In this document: positions 46,801 through 55,896 of the stretch, piece after piece
Numbering within the stretch: position 1 is the stretch's first letter
Layout of the letters: the number at the start of each line of letters is the position of its first letter
From: Gerris lacustris
Lineage: Eukaryota; Arthropoda; Insecta; Hemiptera; Gerridae
Direction of reading: 5' to 3'
Length of the DNA: 64,000 bases
Assembly (NCBI GenBank): GCA_951217055.1
Contig: OX578282.1
Coordinates: 21,139,106 to 21,203,105, forward strand
The notes under the pieces: generated by a model
Databases searched by the model: none
The model's input: the letters and a program-made list of their open reading frames with translations, nothing else
Told to the model about the DNA's origin: nothing
Translations under genes and position numbers: made by a program

Positions 46801-49800
46801 TTTTTATAAATACACCCCCCCCCCCTTACCTGCTGGGAAAATAATCCTGGGTCCCAATATACAAGGAATCGGCAGTCCAACTCTATTATAAATCACCAAA
46901 AAAAGTTAATAGATAATTGAAAGTTACCTCAAAGAATTTTGAGACGGGATCGACAAGCATATTGAGTGTGTCAGTCTGCTCTGGTGTTAGTACCTCGGGA
47001 TAAGGAAATACTTGAGATGTTTCTACTTGACCTTTGAATAAATTCATCATAAAAGAAGCTGATTCTTTAGGGGGGCTGCTGGGCTTTGCTTCTTTAGGTT
47101 GAGCAGCAGTAGCCAAACGCCTACAAAATCAAAGAATAGCAAAGTCAATAGAAAGCAATATTATCAAAATCCCAAAATATAAAAAATAACCATTAAATTT
47201 ATACATAGAATACAACTAAACTACAAAAAACTGGACATTATATCCGACATACAAGCATTTTGAATAAGATAAGTAGGCAGTAATCCTGAGACATTTCTGT
47301 TAGTCTAGTTGGGCCTACCTTCGAGGTGTCAAAATCTCAAGCGTTCATTGGCTTAAACACCAACTTTTTAATATTCCCGTACCCCAAAGCAATTCCAGTC
47401 TTAATAATACTTTAAACTGGGGTAGCAGGAGGAAGTGTCCAGAAATTAAATGTACCTTTCAAGTCTTGTTATCAATCGAGTGAGGTCATTAAGTAAAAAC
47501 TATCGATGTACATATTAATACATACACTGAAGCAGCTGAATACATTTTACACAAGCATATACAGGGTGGTCTCTGCAATTGCTCTATACTTGATTTACTG
47601 GTGAAATCTATGTGACGGACTCTTCTTTATCTGATTCTTATGGGTTCATAAACTTCCAAAGGGGTGTGTAAAGAGTCTTTTTTAATCCAAACATTTATAG
47701 TTACAAAAAGTAAAAAAAGTCAAAGACCTAGGGTAAAAGCAGGGGGGAGGCAGATATAAAGTCCTAAAAAGTAAAAACTACAGTCCCTCTTGGCAACTCC
47801 TTAAGTAAGAAAAATAAATTTTGAAGTTGTAACTGCTGTTTTTATTTCAAACTTTCATTCAAATTTATTATTTTGGAGAACTAAAGAAAAAATAAAGTAC
47901 GAAAGGCTTTATATTAGGTATGCTTATTTTTTTTAAAATGGTTTTAATAACCTTACTTTTTTTCAAAATCCAAGGTCATGAACTTAAAAATAAATGAATC
48001 ACTATATTAGAAAATATGCAATCATCTAATATAAAAGTCAACGTATGTGTGTGTGTATGTTCTTTATGCAAATCTACAGTTTTAGTCCAATCTCGATGAA
48101 AATGTGCACACTTGACCCTTAAAGCAAGGGGGAAATCACTGTCTACATGAATTTTCGAAATTTAAATTCTGGTACACAGGGGTACAGTACAAGTAATGAA
48201 TACAGGGTCAAAGTAATGAATACCTTTCATGATGCATATCATTGAAAAGCTCTTTAAGAGTGCAGTAATTGTTTTTATGTACAGTTTTGTCATATTTTCA
48301 TTTAGGAGGGGGTATAGAAATAAGAGGTAAACTAAAGGAAATAAGAGGAATGTCGAATGTGTACCTGGATGTGTGGCTTCCTCCTAAAGGATGTGTGTCC
48401 TTCCTGTGTAATTTCAATGCTACATAGCAAATATTGTACCTTTTAAAATGATAATCTTAATCCCTCAAATTATAATTTTTTTATTAATTTGTTAGAACTA
48501 AATTTTAAATACTTTTTTTTAATGATTTTTAAATTGTAAGTTAAAAATGTTAGATTCTTATTGTTGTTCTGTTCTATCATTGTTTTCAACTCTGTTCTAT
48601 CATTGTGAAGCGAGTGTAAGCGAGCATCTTACATTCAACGAAATATGCATCTTGTCTGTCTGTCTGTCTGTGTGTAACGTTTACGTGTCCGACGATAACT
48701 TGAGTAAAAGTTGACCGATTTAGTTAAAATTTGGTATAAATACTCAGGCTAAGTTCGTTCGATAGCATGATCCAAGAGTTCGCGAGCAATGCTCGTGTAA
48801 TCATGAGCTTCAAATTTAAAATTGGAATTTCAGGACGGGAAAAACTTCTATCATCACCTATTCGATGAGACGAACATTTTTTTCAAATAAAATTTTTTAG
48901 TAAAACCAACAACGACACCGCTATGAATTAATAAAGATCGCTAAAACTATTAAAGCGGATCTAAACGTTTAAAATAGAGAAAACAACTTTTTTACCGGTA
49001 TCTTACGTTCTAATGTAACGAGTTTAATAAAACTTCATATACACCATCTAATGCACAATTGAAACAAGCATGCAAAATTTCGATACATGCAGTAGTTTTT
49101 TTGTAGCAAAGTGATACATTTTATAATAATTGAAAAGGAGGTGTGTGGTTAGAGGAATAGTAAGAATGCGGGGTGGCTCCCTTACTACTATCCGCTGTAC
49201 TACCACTCATGATTCATGGTTATCTATTTTTTCAATATTCAATACCTTTTTATTACTATACGCTCGCTGTCTATGATAGTCATGCGATGCCTAGTTTAAA
49301 TTATTGTTAGTTGAATTATTATATCTTATATGAATCTTTATTACTAGTAGGGAGGAAAAAGAAAAAAAAACAAACCAAACTCTAATCTCCTTTTAAAAAA
49401 TGAACCACAGCTAACGCTGATTTGCATGTAAATTTTAGTGTCATACTATTGCAATTGTAGAAAAACTGTACATGAGCAATAAATGGTATTATGATTATGA
49501 TATGATAGAAATAAGAGGGAGGGATAAAATATTATACTAGATATTCTCGCATAGTAAAATAATTAAAATGTTTCTTGATGGTAGTTCATAAACTTATCAA
49601 ATTAAAATAACACTCTGTAGCGAAGCACGGGTATCCAGCTAGCATAATGATAAAGATATCTAATGCAATCATATAAAGTTAATTCAGCCAGTCAAAACAA
49701 ATAATTAACTTGATAAATAATTAAGTTGACCCTGAAAGCTATTAATTAAATAAATAATTAAGTTGACCCTGAAAGCTATTAATTAAAGCATTCTTTACAA

Positions 49801-52558
49801 GTGGAGAGAAACAATATTGATAGTAGTAAACAAGATTATCACCTAATGTAAAAACATGAATGAATTATAATAATAATTTAAATAGATAATATGTTATTAT
49901 AATTTCAACTTTTATTTACTATTACTTCCATACTTTTATGTTGTATACATACAACAGCTTAATCCAAACAAAATGCTTATGTCAGATTTATTAAATTTGA
50001 ACGCAAAATGTTAAAATTTAAGTGAGCTACTAAAATTTTGTTTTAGGCTCAATGATAATATAGTTATTGATAATGTGCAATTCTTAACATTTTCATTGCT
50101 GAGGTTTTGATAAGAACGCAAACTTGGAATGCTATGCTCCTTTATCTATTTTATTTTTTTACAGCATTACTGTTTCTACAGCACCAGAAACATACAACTA
50201 ATTTACCTCAACCAGGGTGACAAGTATATTAATCATTTATAGCCATCCTAGTACTAATCATCTAACAAAAAAATACCCTCATAGCATATTAAATCAAATT
50301 ATGTTAAGCTATTAATATCCATGGCAGAGTAAAGTGTTAATATGTGAAGGAAGTTTATAAAGTAATTTGCATTGGCGTAATGCACTGATATTCCCCCATG
50401 CAATTAAAGAAGTTAACACATGAAAAGCACACATTTCCTTACAGAGTTATGGATTTGTGCTTAATATTGTTTTAATCTGCAACTAGGTAAAACATTCGAT
50501 CTTTCTACTAGTAAAAAGGTCTGCCAAATAGTGTGGCATATAGGTTCCTCACATCTTAAAGCACTACTGCAACACACATCTTAACCCTTAAATACTAATG
50601 GTAATTGGATGGCTGGTATTACTAAACATTCGTCGAATCGACTAACATAAGCAGAAAATAATTTTTTTGGGTTAAAACTAAACTTTTATAAAGAGAAAAC
50701 TATTAAGAACTCATTATTAAATCTTTTAGTGAGATATAACAACATTTGATGACAAATAACTTAGTAGGAATATCAGAAGAATCTGAAAGTGAGTGAACAT
50801 TAATGTACCAGGTCCCATGCCCCAGGCCTTTTGCTAAGTGCTCCAGGCCCCAGATTATCGGCCATTGATCTCTGGTCCAAGGCAAATTCCCCTAGGCCCA
50901 TTGCATCTTTCCCCAGGCTATAAGCTCATTCGACGACCAATTAATTCCCTACGTTTATTACTAAACGTTAGTCAAATCGACGAAGTAGCTTTGATGGGAA
51001 TTTGCCAGAAAACGACTGTATGCTCAAAAGGACTACTACCGCTACACTAGCAGGTGTGTACCAGTGCAAGCACTGCAGAAGGACGGGGTACCCATCACCA
51101 TCACATACGAGCGTAAAAGGTTAAGGTTCAAACTGTGCTCGTAGATTCGACTACCATTAGCCATTAGACTACCATTAGCATTTTGAGCACTAATGGGTTA
51201 ACCCATTAGTGCTAATTAAGGCCATTAAGGCCCATTATTGTCTAATTCCCTTTGTTTTTCCCCACGTTTTACTTCCGAACTTACCGAAGGTAACTGAACC
51301 TATGTAATCGTTCAGAAAAACAAAAAAAATGTATGTCTCCGAATGTTCTCTCAACATCAGGAAACATATTTGGTTCCATGTCTATCTGTCATGTCTTAAA
51401 AACTGCTCTTCCGGTGTTATTAACTTCATGATAGCTATTACATAATATGTAGTAGTACAAGCTTTTATCAGAGGAGAAAATGCCTATTTGTCTATAGTAT
51501 TATAAATTCTCATTCAATTTTAGCACTGAAATGCAGGTGGGTGTATCAGGGTGAGATTGTATAAAGATATTGTGTGTGACAAACTATCTAAGAAAAAAAA
51601 AATTAAGTCATTATCATTGGGTATGAAAGATTAAGTACGTAGTTGAAGTGTAAGTTGGGTATTTCAGTGAAGTTTAATTTCATTTCATATTATCAGTGTT
51701 ATAGAGTATCACCAAGTAAAGATAAGCCAAAGTCTACAAGGAGAAATAATTAACTGCAGAAAATACTCCATTCTTAATTTAATCAAGACATTAAAGATTT
51801 ATTAAACATAATTAAATAATTTCAGATGAGGAATTGAATTTAAAAGGTGAAAGGTTAAAATGAACTCGAAACTATATTAATACATCAGTTATTCAAATAA
51901 AAACCTATTACAAAGAGATAAAACCTGTTATCTTATCAAAACCGTTATCTTATATAATTATTCCTACTATATGGACAACAAAAGACAATGACATTTGTCA
52001 AAATCTTATTAGATAACTAAAAACTACTTCGAAATAGTTCGATTATAATATCATCCAGAAGTATTATTAAATAAATCTAGTCCCAAATTAAAAGTAGTTA
52101 CGCATTTAATCTGTTCTACTGCCAAGACTAAAAATAAATTTTTCCCTTATCAGAAGTAAGAGTGATTTAATATTCACCAACCACATACCGAAATAAGAAT
52201 ATTATATCAAATAAACTAGTTGAAATCATTTAAAAAAGAGAAGAATCTTATTTGAATAAATAGTATAACAAAAAGAACCGTTACGATAAATTGCCTTAGT
52301 TGTTCAATTAAATACAGAACTACATACGTCGACATTTCGCATGAAGTGTAGTTTCAAATTGTTTTAAACTTTAGTTTATAACTATTAAAATGATAAGATA
52401 TAACTTACATATTTAAATAATTAATTAAATATTAATGGTTTTTAGAAATCACAGATAATATAGGACGAATCTTACCTCCTTGTCATTTTCTTGATTTGTT
52501 CGAGGAGTTTAGCCTGGCTACGGAGGCTAGCCATTTTATTCAATTGAATCTTCAACAT
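31702..52558 (-). CDS. ACADVL: Very-long-chain acyl-CoA dehydrogenase, mitochondrial
   Basis: Eleven exons (minus strand): 52558-52476, 47120-46928, 46111-45893, 42893-42638, 41186-41011, 39283-39020, 37916-37748, 37499-37414, 33535-33434, 32777-32565 and 31839-31702. All introns are GT-AG and phases agree, giving 632 residues (624 from the second ATG at 52534; both are in frame, TAA lies upstream). The product is an FAD flavoenzyme catalysing the first dehydrogenation of long-chain acyl-CoA beta-oxidation at the inner mitochondrial membrane. The N terminus is basic and acid-poor, as in transit peptides. Acyl-CoA dehydrogenase signatures are [12 protein letters not shown] (about residue 192) and [20 protein letters not shown] (about 413). 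The catalytic base is the Glu of RIFEGTND (about 440). The roughly 180-residue C-terminal extension typical of VLCAD is present, separating it from short- and medium-chain enzymes. Intact; no frameshift or missing catalytic residue seen. Confidence 0.95.
31948..32528. mobile_element. Foldback element P, copy 1 (complete)
   Basis: ATAGTCCAGGAGATAGC at the left is matched, inverted, by GCTATCTCCTGGACTAT at the right. The arms (about 280 bp each) pair nearly to the centre near 32238 through GACTAACATCAAGCTA, CGTCTGCGGGACATAGCTTG and GGAGAGCGGCC. Target duplication unclear (AT-rich flanks). In VLCAD intron 10. Confidence 0.82.
32565..32777 (-). CDS. ACADVL: ACADVL exon 10
   Basis: 71 codons: [53 protein letters not shown]. 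This is the amphipathic C-terminal domain used for membrane association in VLCAD. Donor GAG|GTATAC. Confidence 0.94.
33434..33535 (-). CDS. ACADVL: ACADVL exon 9
   Basis: 34 codons, [20 protein letters not shown] then [14 protein letters not shown]. Acceptor GTTTCAG, donor AAG|GTTAGA. Confidence 0.9.
33826..34083 (-). mobile_element. 5S rRNA-derived SINE (SINE3-like)
   Basis: On the minus strand, GGTTAAGCACCATCAGG...GTTCAGTAGTTGGATGGGTG resembles the internal promoter half of 5S rRNA (AAGC...GGTTAGTACTTGGATGGG). A unique body and an A-rich tail (AATAAAAAATAAAAAAAAC) follow at the plus-strand left end. Lies in VLCAD intron 8. The open frame on the same strand is incidental. Confidence 0.65.
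34551..35730. mobile_element. 1.2-kb divergent foldback element
   Basis: Left arm blocks TGACGTCAC, ACTGTTATCAAACCCAT, GATTTCTTAGACTTTTT reappear inverted on the right as ATGGGTTTGATAACTAGTG, AAAGTCTTAGAAATC and TGACGTCA. Arms of about 400 bp are diverged, so the insertion is older than the MITEs around it. Possibly ends at TGACGTCA. In VLCAD intron 8. Confidence 0.6.
35741..36745. mobile_element. TIR element carrying a nested repeat C
   Basis: GGATGATAAATTTGTAACAT...ATTTCGCTCAATCTTGGGCATCATC at the left is inverted at the right as GATGATGCCCAGGATTGGGCGAAAT...ATGTTACAAATTT...CAAATTTATCATCC. Repeat C occupies 35930-36465 inside it. Directly follows the 34551-35730 foldback. Confidence 0.65.
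35930..36465 (+). repeat. Repeat family C, copy 3
   Basis: From CAAAGAAATCTGCGTATTAT to TTTTCTTTGAAAATTCGCT, with the internal blocks TTCAAGATGCATGTCA and GCTATTTTTGACCC. It lacks the first bases of the left end. Confidence 0.72.
36905..37412 (+). mobile_element. tRNA-derived SINE (and adjoining SINE-like DNA)
   Basis: 37196 on reads GGCGAAGCTGAGTGGTTAGT then GCTCTCGACT, a tRNA-like head with an A box, followed by a weak B box (GGTCTAAACCCC), a body and an A-rich tail (about 37380-37408). The 36935-37190 part contains GGAGCAGTAGCCCGTAGAAGG, related to the repeats at 24550 and 24640. On the other strand of 37160-37190 GGGTTCAATTCTCGACTCC is another B-box-like match. The tail abuts the exon 8 donor of VLCAD. 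Confidence 0.6.
37414..37499 (-). CDS. ACADVL: ACADVL exon 8
   Basis: Short 28-codon exon ([18 protein letters not shown]) at the start of the VLCAD-specific C-terminal extension. The A-rich tail of a SINE lies within a few bases of its donor (GTAGTTAATTTTTT). Confidence 0.9.
37748..37916 (-). CDS. ACADVL: ACADVL exon 7 (catalytic Glu)
   Basis: Carries the second family signature [20 protein letters not shown] and [19 protein letters not shown]; the Glu in FEGT is the catalytic base in VLCAD. The exon ends one base into a Gly codon. Confidence 0.95.
38145..38452. mobile_element. hAT MITE, 308 bp, CAGTGGTTCTCAACC ends
   Basis: CAGTGGTTCTCAACC at the left and GGTTGAGAATCCCTG at the right are inverted ends. 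Flanks CCCTATGT (38137-38144) and CCGTATGT (38453-38460) match 7 of 8. GCGTACCCC is inverted near both ends. This end type is widespread among animal hAT MITEs. In VLCAD intron 6. Confidence 0.85.
39020..39283 (-). CDS. ACADVL: ACADVL exon 6
   Basis: Encodes [20 protein letters not shown], a start-of-C-domain helix, then [20 protein letters not shown], the conserved FAD/dimer helix, to HLEAAISK. Phase 0 both ends. Confidence 0.95.
40765..40999. mobile_element. M1-family MITE, copy 1
   Basis: Ends GGTACTTCTTTA and TAAAGAAGTGCC are flanked by CAATTATA on both sides (40757-40764, 41000-41007), a perfect 8-bp duplication. The right part contains two further inverted copies of the end sequence. 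Its edge lies 12 bases into VLCAD intron 5. Same family as 55069, 59475 and 60052. Confidence 0.9.
41011..41186 (-). CDS. ACADVL: ACADVL exon 5
   Basis: Encodes [39 protein letters not shown] and [12 protein letters not shown]. The donor GTATAT is followed, from intron base 12, by an inserted M1 MITE whose target duplication includes intron bases 4-11. Confidence 0.95.
41425..41690 (-). repeat. Repeat family D, copy 2
   Basis: Reads GATGGTGTGAAAATTTGATT, GGAGCCTGAACTACTGG, CTTGGCATACAGATTC, AGGAGTGCTACCCCCAAAAA, the inverse of 24022-24285. In VLCAD intron 4, just before repeat C. Confidence 0.65.
41806..42366 (-). repeat. Repeat family C, copy 4
   Basis: Inverse orientation of copy 1, AGCGAATTTTCAAAGAAAAT to GATTTCTTTGAAAATTCGCT. 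Beyond it, CATTAAGTCATGGTGCATGA matches the flank of copy 1 at about 13553, so the repeat unit may extend past these ends. Confidence 0.75.
42638..42893 (-). CDS. ACADVL: ACADVL exon 4 (ACAD signature 1)
   Basis: Begins [20 protein letters not shown] and carries [13 protein letters not shown] and [12 protein letters not shown], the FAD and substrate-contact region of the beta domain. Donor ACAG|GTAAAT; phase 1 at the end. Confidence 0.95.
43513..43880. mobile_element. TIR MITE, about 370 bp
   Basis: ATTAAGGCTCTACC at the left and GGTAGAGCCTTAAT at the right are inverted. Inside, CCAATAAAATTTT and GCAAGATATCAAAAATCT are also inverted between arms. The TTAA at both edges could be a target site. 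In VLCAD intron 3. Confidence 0.72.
43881..45892. other. Rest of VLCAD intron 3: pogo-like end, tiny ORF
   Basis: CAGTAGCACCTCGATTATTA at 44431 follows TA and resembles pogo/Tigger inverted ends, but I found no matching right end. A 46-codon frame (45343-45483, plus strand, [17 protein letters not shown]...) is followed by AATAAA; I do not recognise it and it may be chance. Nothing else stands out. Confidence 0.4.
45893..46111 (-). CDS. ACADVL: ACADVL exon 3
   Basis: 73 codons covering the N-terminal helical domain: [47 protein letters not shown]. Acceptor ACTTGTAG, donor AAG|GTATTT. Confidence 0.95.
46412..46770 (-). repeat. Repeat family A, copy 5 (internally deleted)
   Basis: Minus strand. 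Starts with the GGTAACGGAAGCTATGTGAT block and keeps GTCTGTCAGTC and the AACCAACATATC-like part, but jumps directly to the ATTAATTTCAACCATCTGTG segment, so about 130 bases of the longest copy are missing. In VLCAD intron 2. Confidence 0.65.
46928..47120 (-). CDS. ACADVL: ACADVL exon 2
   Basis: Encodes [12 protein letters not shown] (end of transit peptide), then [20 protein letters not shown], the conserved start of mature VLCAD, to VDPVSKFFE. Acceptor TTTTGTAG, donor GAG|GTAACT; phase 0 at the end. Confidence 0.92.
47121..48017. other. VLCAD intron 1 start, nothing recognised
   Basis: AT-rich intron sequence. I see no transposon ends, tandem repeats or coding signal. Confidence 0.5.
48018..49642 (+). 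mobile_element. Helitron-like non-autonomous element (tentative)
   Basis: The left edge reads A then TCTAATATAAAAGTC followed by GTATGTGTGTGTGTATGT. The right edge reads GCGAAGCACGGGTATCCAGC followed by TAG. TC...CTAG ends and this type of 3' sequence are typical of Helitron-derived elements in arthropods. The base after CTAG is C rather than the expected T. Contains a repeat C fragment (48165-48330) and a CTGTCTGTCTGTCTGT tract (48655-48670). No replication helicase seen. Confidence 0.45.
48165..48330 (+). repeat. Repeat family C fragment
   Basis: GGTACACAGGGGTACAG..., GATGCATATCATTGAAAAGC, TCATATTTTCATTTAGG correspond to the first third of family C. Confidence 0.6.
49713..49796 (+). repeat. 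37-bp tandem duplication
   Basis: TTAAGTTGACCCTGAAAGCT occurs at 49721 and 49758. Two copies, almost identical. Confidence 0.85.
49797..51259. other. VLCAD intron 1, no gene; possible TTAA element
   Basis: TTAACCCTTAAATACTAATGG at 50583 and ACTAATGGGTTAA ending at 51200 might be ends of a piggyBac-like element, but the inverted similarity is weak. A perfect short palindrome AGCACTAATGGGTTAACCCATTAGTGCT lies at 51187-51214. Two frames at 50703-51050 are incidental. Confidence 0.4.
51260..51480 (+). repeat. Repeat family A, copy 6 (5' part)
   Basis: CTTACCGAAGGTAACTGAAC, CTATGTAATCGTTCAG, ACATCAGGAAACATATTTGG and TTAAAAACTGC follow the order of the longest copy with deletions. Confidence 0.6.
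52476..52558 (-). CDS. ACADVL: ACADVL exon 1 (transit peptide)
   Basis: First in-frame ATG at 52558, second at 52534 (AAAATGG context, stronger). Encodes a Lys/Arg/Leu-rich, acid-poor start ([19 protein letters not shown]) typical of mitochondrial targeting. The donor is AGGAG|GTAAG; it ends two bases into an Arg codon. No TATA box was recognised upstream. Confidence 0.85.
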
Positions 52559-52849
52559 ATTTGAATTTATTTAGACACAAAAAGAATTTAAATTTGATAG
52601 ATTATTAGTAAGAAAGAATAAGATAGTTATGGTGAGTCCCCTTAATTAACACTTGCACAATTACAATGAATTCACAGCCACTGCCAGGCCAGCTGGTCTA
52701 CTTATGAAACGTTTTCAAGCTAACCGGAACTGGGCGGTTGAACTGATGGCCTTGGCGAACATGCGTAAACAAATCCAATGCCTCGTATTAACTCTTCGAT
52801 TGGGCAACCACAATTATTCCACAGCCCGATAATAATTTATTTCTTCTTT

Positions 52850-53100
52850 CTTTATGGTCTGTATGCAGAACCAAGGACCCTATAATTTCCTGTGTTTGTA
52901 TGTCTGTCTGTCATTAACTCACCTTTCCGAAAGTACCGATCACAAAAATTTGAAGTTTTGCAATTGCCATGTGTAACACAGGAAAATATACGGGAGCCCC
53001 AAAATATCTCTTAAAAAACAAGAGATGAAACGTTTAACCAAAGTGTATCGTGTGGAATGTTAATTGAAAGAATAAAACTCTCTGAGTATAAATATATATG
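52850..53100 (+). repeat. Repeat family B fragment
   Basis: GGTCTGTATGCAGAACCAAGGACCCTATAATTTCC...GTATGTCTGTCTGTC aligns with the left end of the 5232 copy. It sits about 300 bp upstream of the VLCAD start. Confidence 0.6.
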
Positions 53101-55060
53101 TGTTTGGTTTCGCTTTTGTACCAATTCATCTTTTCACTAGCTGTCCTTAAAAATTACGTTTTTCGTGCCCCTCCCCCTCTGCTTTTATATATCAATTCAA
53201 CAAAAATAGCAGTTAGTCATTGTTCATTGTCAAAGAATGGTTTTAATTAGGATATTTTCATTCGCCACCATATTTTGTAAGGGAAAATCTTAAAAATGAA
53301 GTATCTTGGGAACAGTTTGAGCTAGACTTAAGAGTAGTTTCGTTGCGTTTGGTTGATAAAAATCCATTCAAAGGCTGTTTGTTTAACATTATTATAATAA
53401 ACGGCTCAAAATGTATGGCTAAAGCAAACTATTAAATTAACGCCATCTCGAAACGGCTTGGCTGATTATGCTGGTTAACGAATTCATCCAATTTGTAAAA
53501 AAGCACACTCTTTTGTATGTACTGAAAGCACTTACTTGGCAATTTAATTTTAATAATTTACTACTGTTGTTCAATAATGATAAGAACATAAATTAAATAA
53601 TTTTTATTAATTTTAATTTATCTTATAGGTATGTATTTTGTATAAAATTATAATGTAAAACCACGATTCAATACGTCTAGTGATATAATACACACATTAA
53701 AGAACACTTTATAACAATTCTAACCCCTTGTCCCCTCCCCAATAATTTTAGTAGTACTGTAGTACAATAAACTAAGGAAAATATAATTTTTTAAATCCTT
53801 CATATTAATTTCACTTTTGGTTCTAAGTTTGACGGTGCATGTCGTCAAAATCATTGGATTGCTCATTAACTCTCTTCCAGTCATCCAATCGAGCTGAAAT
53901 TTAGCACATAGACTCTGTACCAATACAAAAACATTCTAAAAATTTAATTTATAAAAAATATTTTAACTACTATCAAATTTATTTATTAATTATTAGTTGT
54001 AGTATTAATAATGTGCAACAAAAACAAATAGGTACACACACATTTTATAGCAAGTACGGCGATAAATATATTTTTTTTTTTTTAGCAATTACAGTAATAG
54101 CTAGTTTGCAATCTCTAATAATTAATTACAGTAAATGTAGCAGTCTTTCTTTTAAATTATAATCTCTTTAATTACTAGCAAAGGTGTTATAATAACTTAA
54201 AAACAATTATCTGCTAACATAATGCAGTACATACAACAGTCATTTCTTTTAAAAAAAATCGGACTTACAATAATTAACAGATAATGGTAGAAAATATCAG
54301 ATAATTTATATTTTCTCAAAATGAAAATTTTTATTTTTATTCATTCCACTAGTACATTTCCTGAATTTAAAGATCTTTCCCCAAAGAATCTAAATTCTTT
54401 AGTAATTTACAATATTGCTAAGCATTTGTGACTTAAATTGTGGTACTAAATGAAAAGTGGTATTTCATACAATACTACATCAGCTTTGTTAGGAAAGCTT
54501 CGATCATTTGTGGTGCTTCAAAGTGTTAATTCTTTTAACAAAATTATTACTTTGGTTGTTGTTTCCTTTGTTTGTATTTCTTATTATTTCTTGTCCCTCT
54601 ATTTACAAATTAAGAATTCTTATTTCACAATGGCTTTACGCCTTTAGAATATTGAATAATTAAGATTGTGATTCGAAAGAGGAAATGTACGTATTCCCAC
54701 TGTCAAGTACAATAACAAGACGGATTTCCAAAATATGAATGTCGAGAGTAATGGTAGAGTTACCACCTCTGGTCAATTTAAGTAATCTTACCGTTTTGTT
54801 TATATTTGCTGAGATGCTCATAAGAATTTGTCTGTGGCCTAGAGGCCACAAAAATGTAAAATTGTCAGAAACAGTGCAATTATCTCAATAAAAATATTTT
54901 CTTAAATTTATGTCTTTATTCAAACCTTTTTGTTTTATTCAAGCTACTTATTCTTCATCTAATTATCTTATTAATAATTCTATGATTATTTTTTTCTATA
55001 TTAAGCAATTTTTTTCCTGATTACAAGGAACCTAACTTACGTATAAGGTCTTACTGCATA
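53101..55060. other. No gene or repeat recognised
   Basis: AT-rich sequence upstream of VLCAD. Short frames (53720-53923, 54450-54851) show no domain and no codon structure I recognise. A palindrome TGTGGCCTAGAGGCCACA lies at about 54834-54851. Confidence 0.5.
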
Positions 55061-55068
55061 TAAACAGT

Positions 55069-55888
55069 GGCACTTCTTTAGATTGTTACTCCTCTTATAA
55101 AGAAATAGTACACAGGCCACCATAAGAAGTGAGTCGCTGATTGATAAAGTTTTCTTACCTTATGGAATCGCTTATTTATGCCTTGTCCACCGATGAATTG
55201 GGTATATGGCAACTGGGCGCTGGGCCATTTCTTTTTTGTTGACATGCCAAACTTGCCCTTCTGCGGGAACATTGAAAAGAGATAGATAAAGTTTTGATTT
55301 TCACAGGATCGTTTAATTAAAGTATTTAAAAAACAGTGGTAAAGGTGGCCACCGATAAGAGTGGGTCGTTTGGGGTGTCCACCGCCCCAAACATATCGCT
55401 TTGCGGGGACGTTGAAAAGAAAACGGCCCACTCTTATCGGTGGCCACCTTTACCACTGTTTTTTAAATACTTTAATTAAACGATCCTGTGAAAACCAAAA
55501 CTTTATCTATCTCTTTTCAATGTTCCCGCAGAAGGGCAAGTTTGGCATGTCAACAAAAAAGAAATGGCCCAGCGCCCAGTTGCCATATACCCAATTCATC
55601 GGTGGACAAGGCATAAATAAGCGATTCCATAAGGTAAGAAAACTTTATCAATCAGCGACTCACTTCTTATGGTGGCCTGTGTACTAAAAACAGAGGGGAG
55701 TAACAATCTGAAGAAGGTGCACAGAATGTTCTTCTTTAGACTGTTACTCCCCTTATAATTCAGAAGAGTGATATTTCTTTGTCCCAAATGAAAGTATATA
55801 GGGCTAAACATAATTTTGTCTTAATAGTTATTTAGTTAATGTCATTTATCTAAAAACAGATAGGGGAGTAACAATCTAAAGAAGTACC
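55069..55888. mobile_element. M1-family element carrying palindromic cargo
   Basis: Ends GGCACTTCTTTAGATTG and CAATCTAAAGAAGTACC are flanked on both sides by TAAACAGT (55061-55068, 55889-55896), a perfect 8-bp duplication. The right 200 bp equal an inverted M1 MITE. Between its subterminal parts lies a foreign insert (55107-55685) whose arms of 259 bp are almost identical inverses around a 61-base loop. Each arm holds a 102-bp exon-like segment (55532-55633 plus; 55260-55159 minus) between CCCGCAG and AAG|GTAAGA. This looks like a MITE that has captured and duplicated host DNA. Confidence 0.8.
55107..55685. repeat. Palindromic cargo with mirrored exon-like segment
   Basis: Arms 55107-55365 and 55427-55685 pair base for base with a single symmetric register and about one noticed mismatch (TTTTGATTTT versus TTTTGGTTTT). 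The reading frame in each arm is open for over 100 codons. The part between splice-like sites encodes 34 residues including GKFGMSTKKKWP and QLPYTQFIGGQGINKRFHK. I do not recognise the protein. Confidence 0.75.
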
Positions 55889-55896
55889 TAAACAGT

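Noticed and set aside
50583..51200. Possible TTAA-flanked piggyBac-like element
   Set aside because: The two ends share too little inverted similarity.
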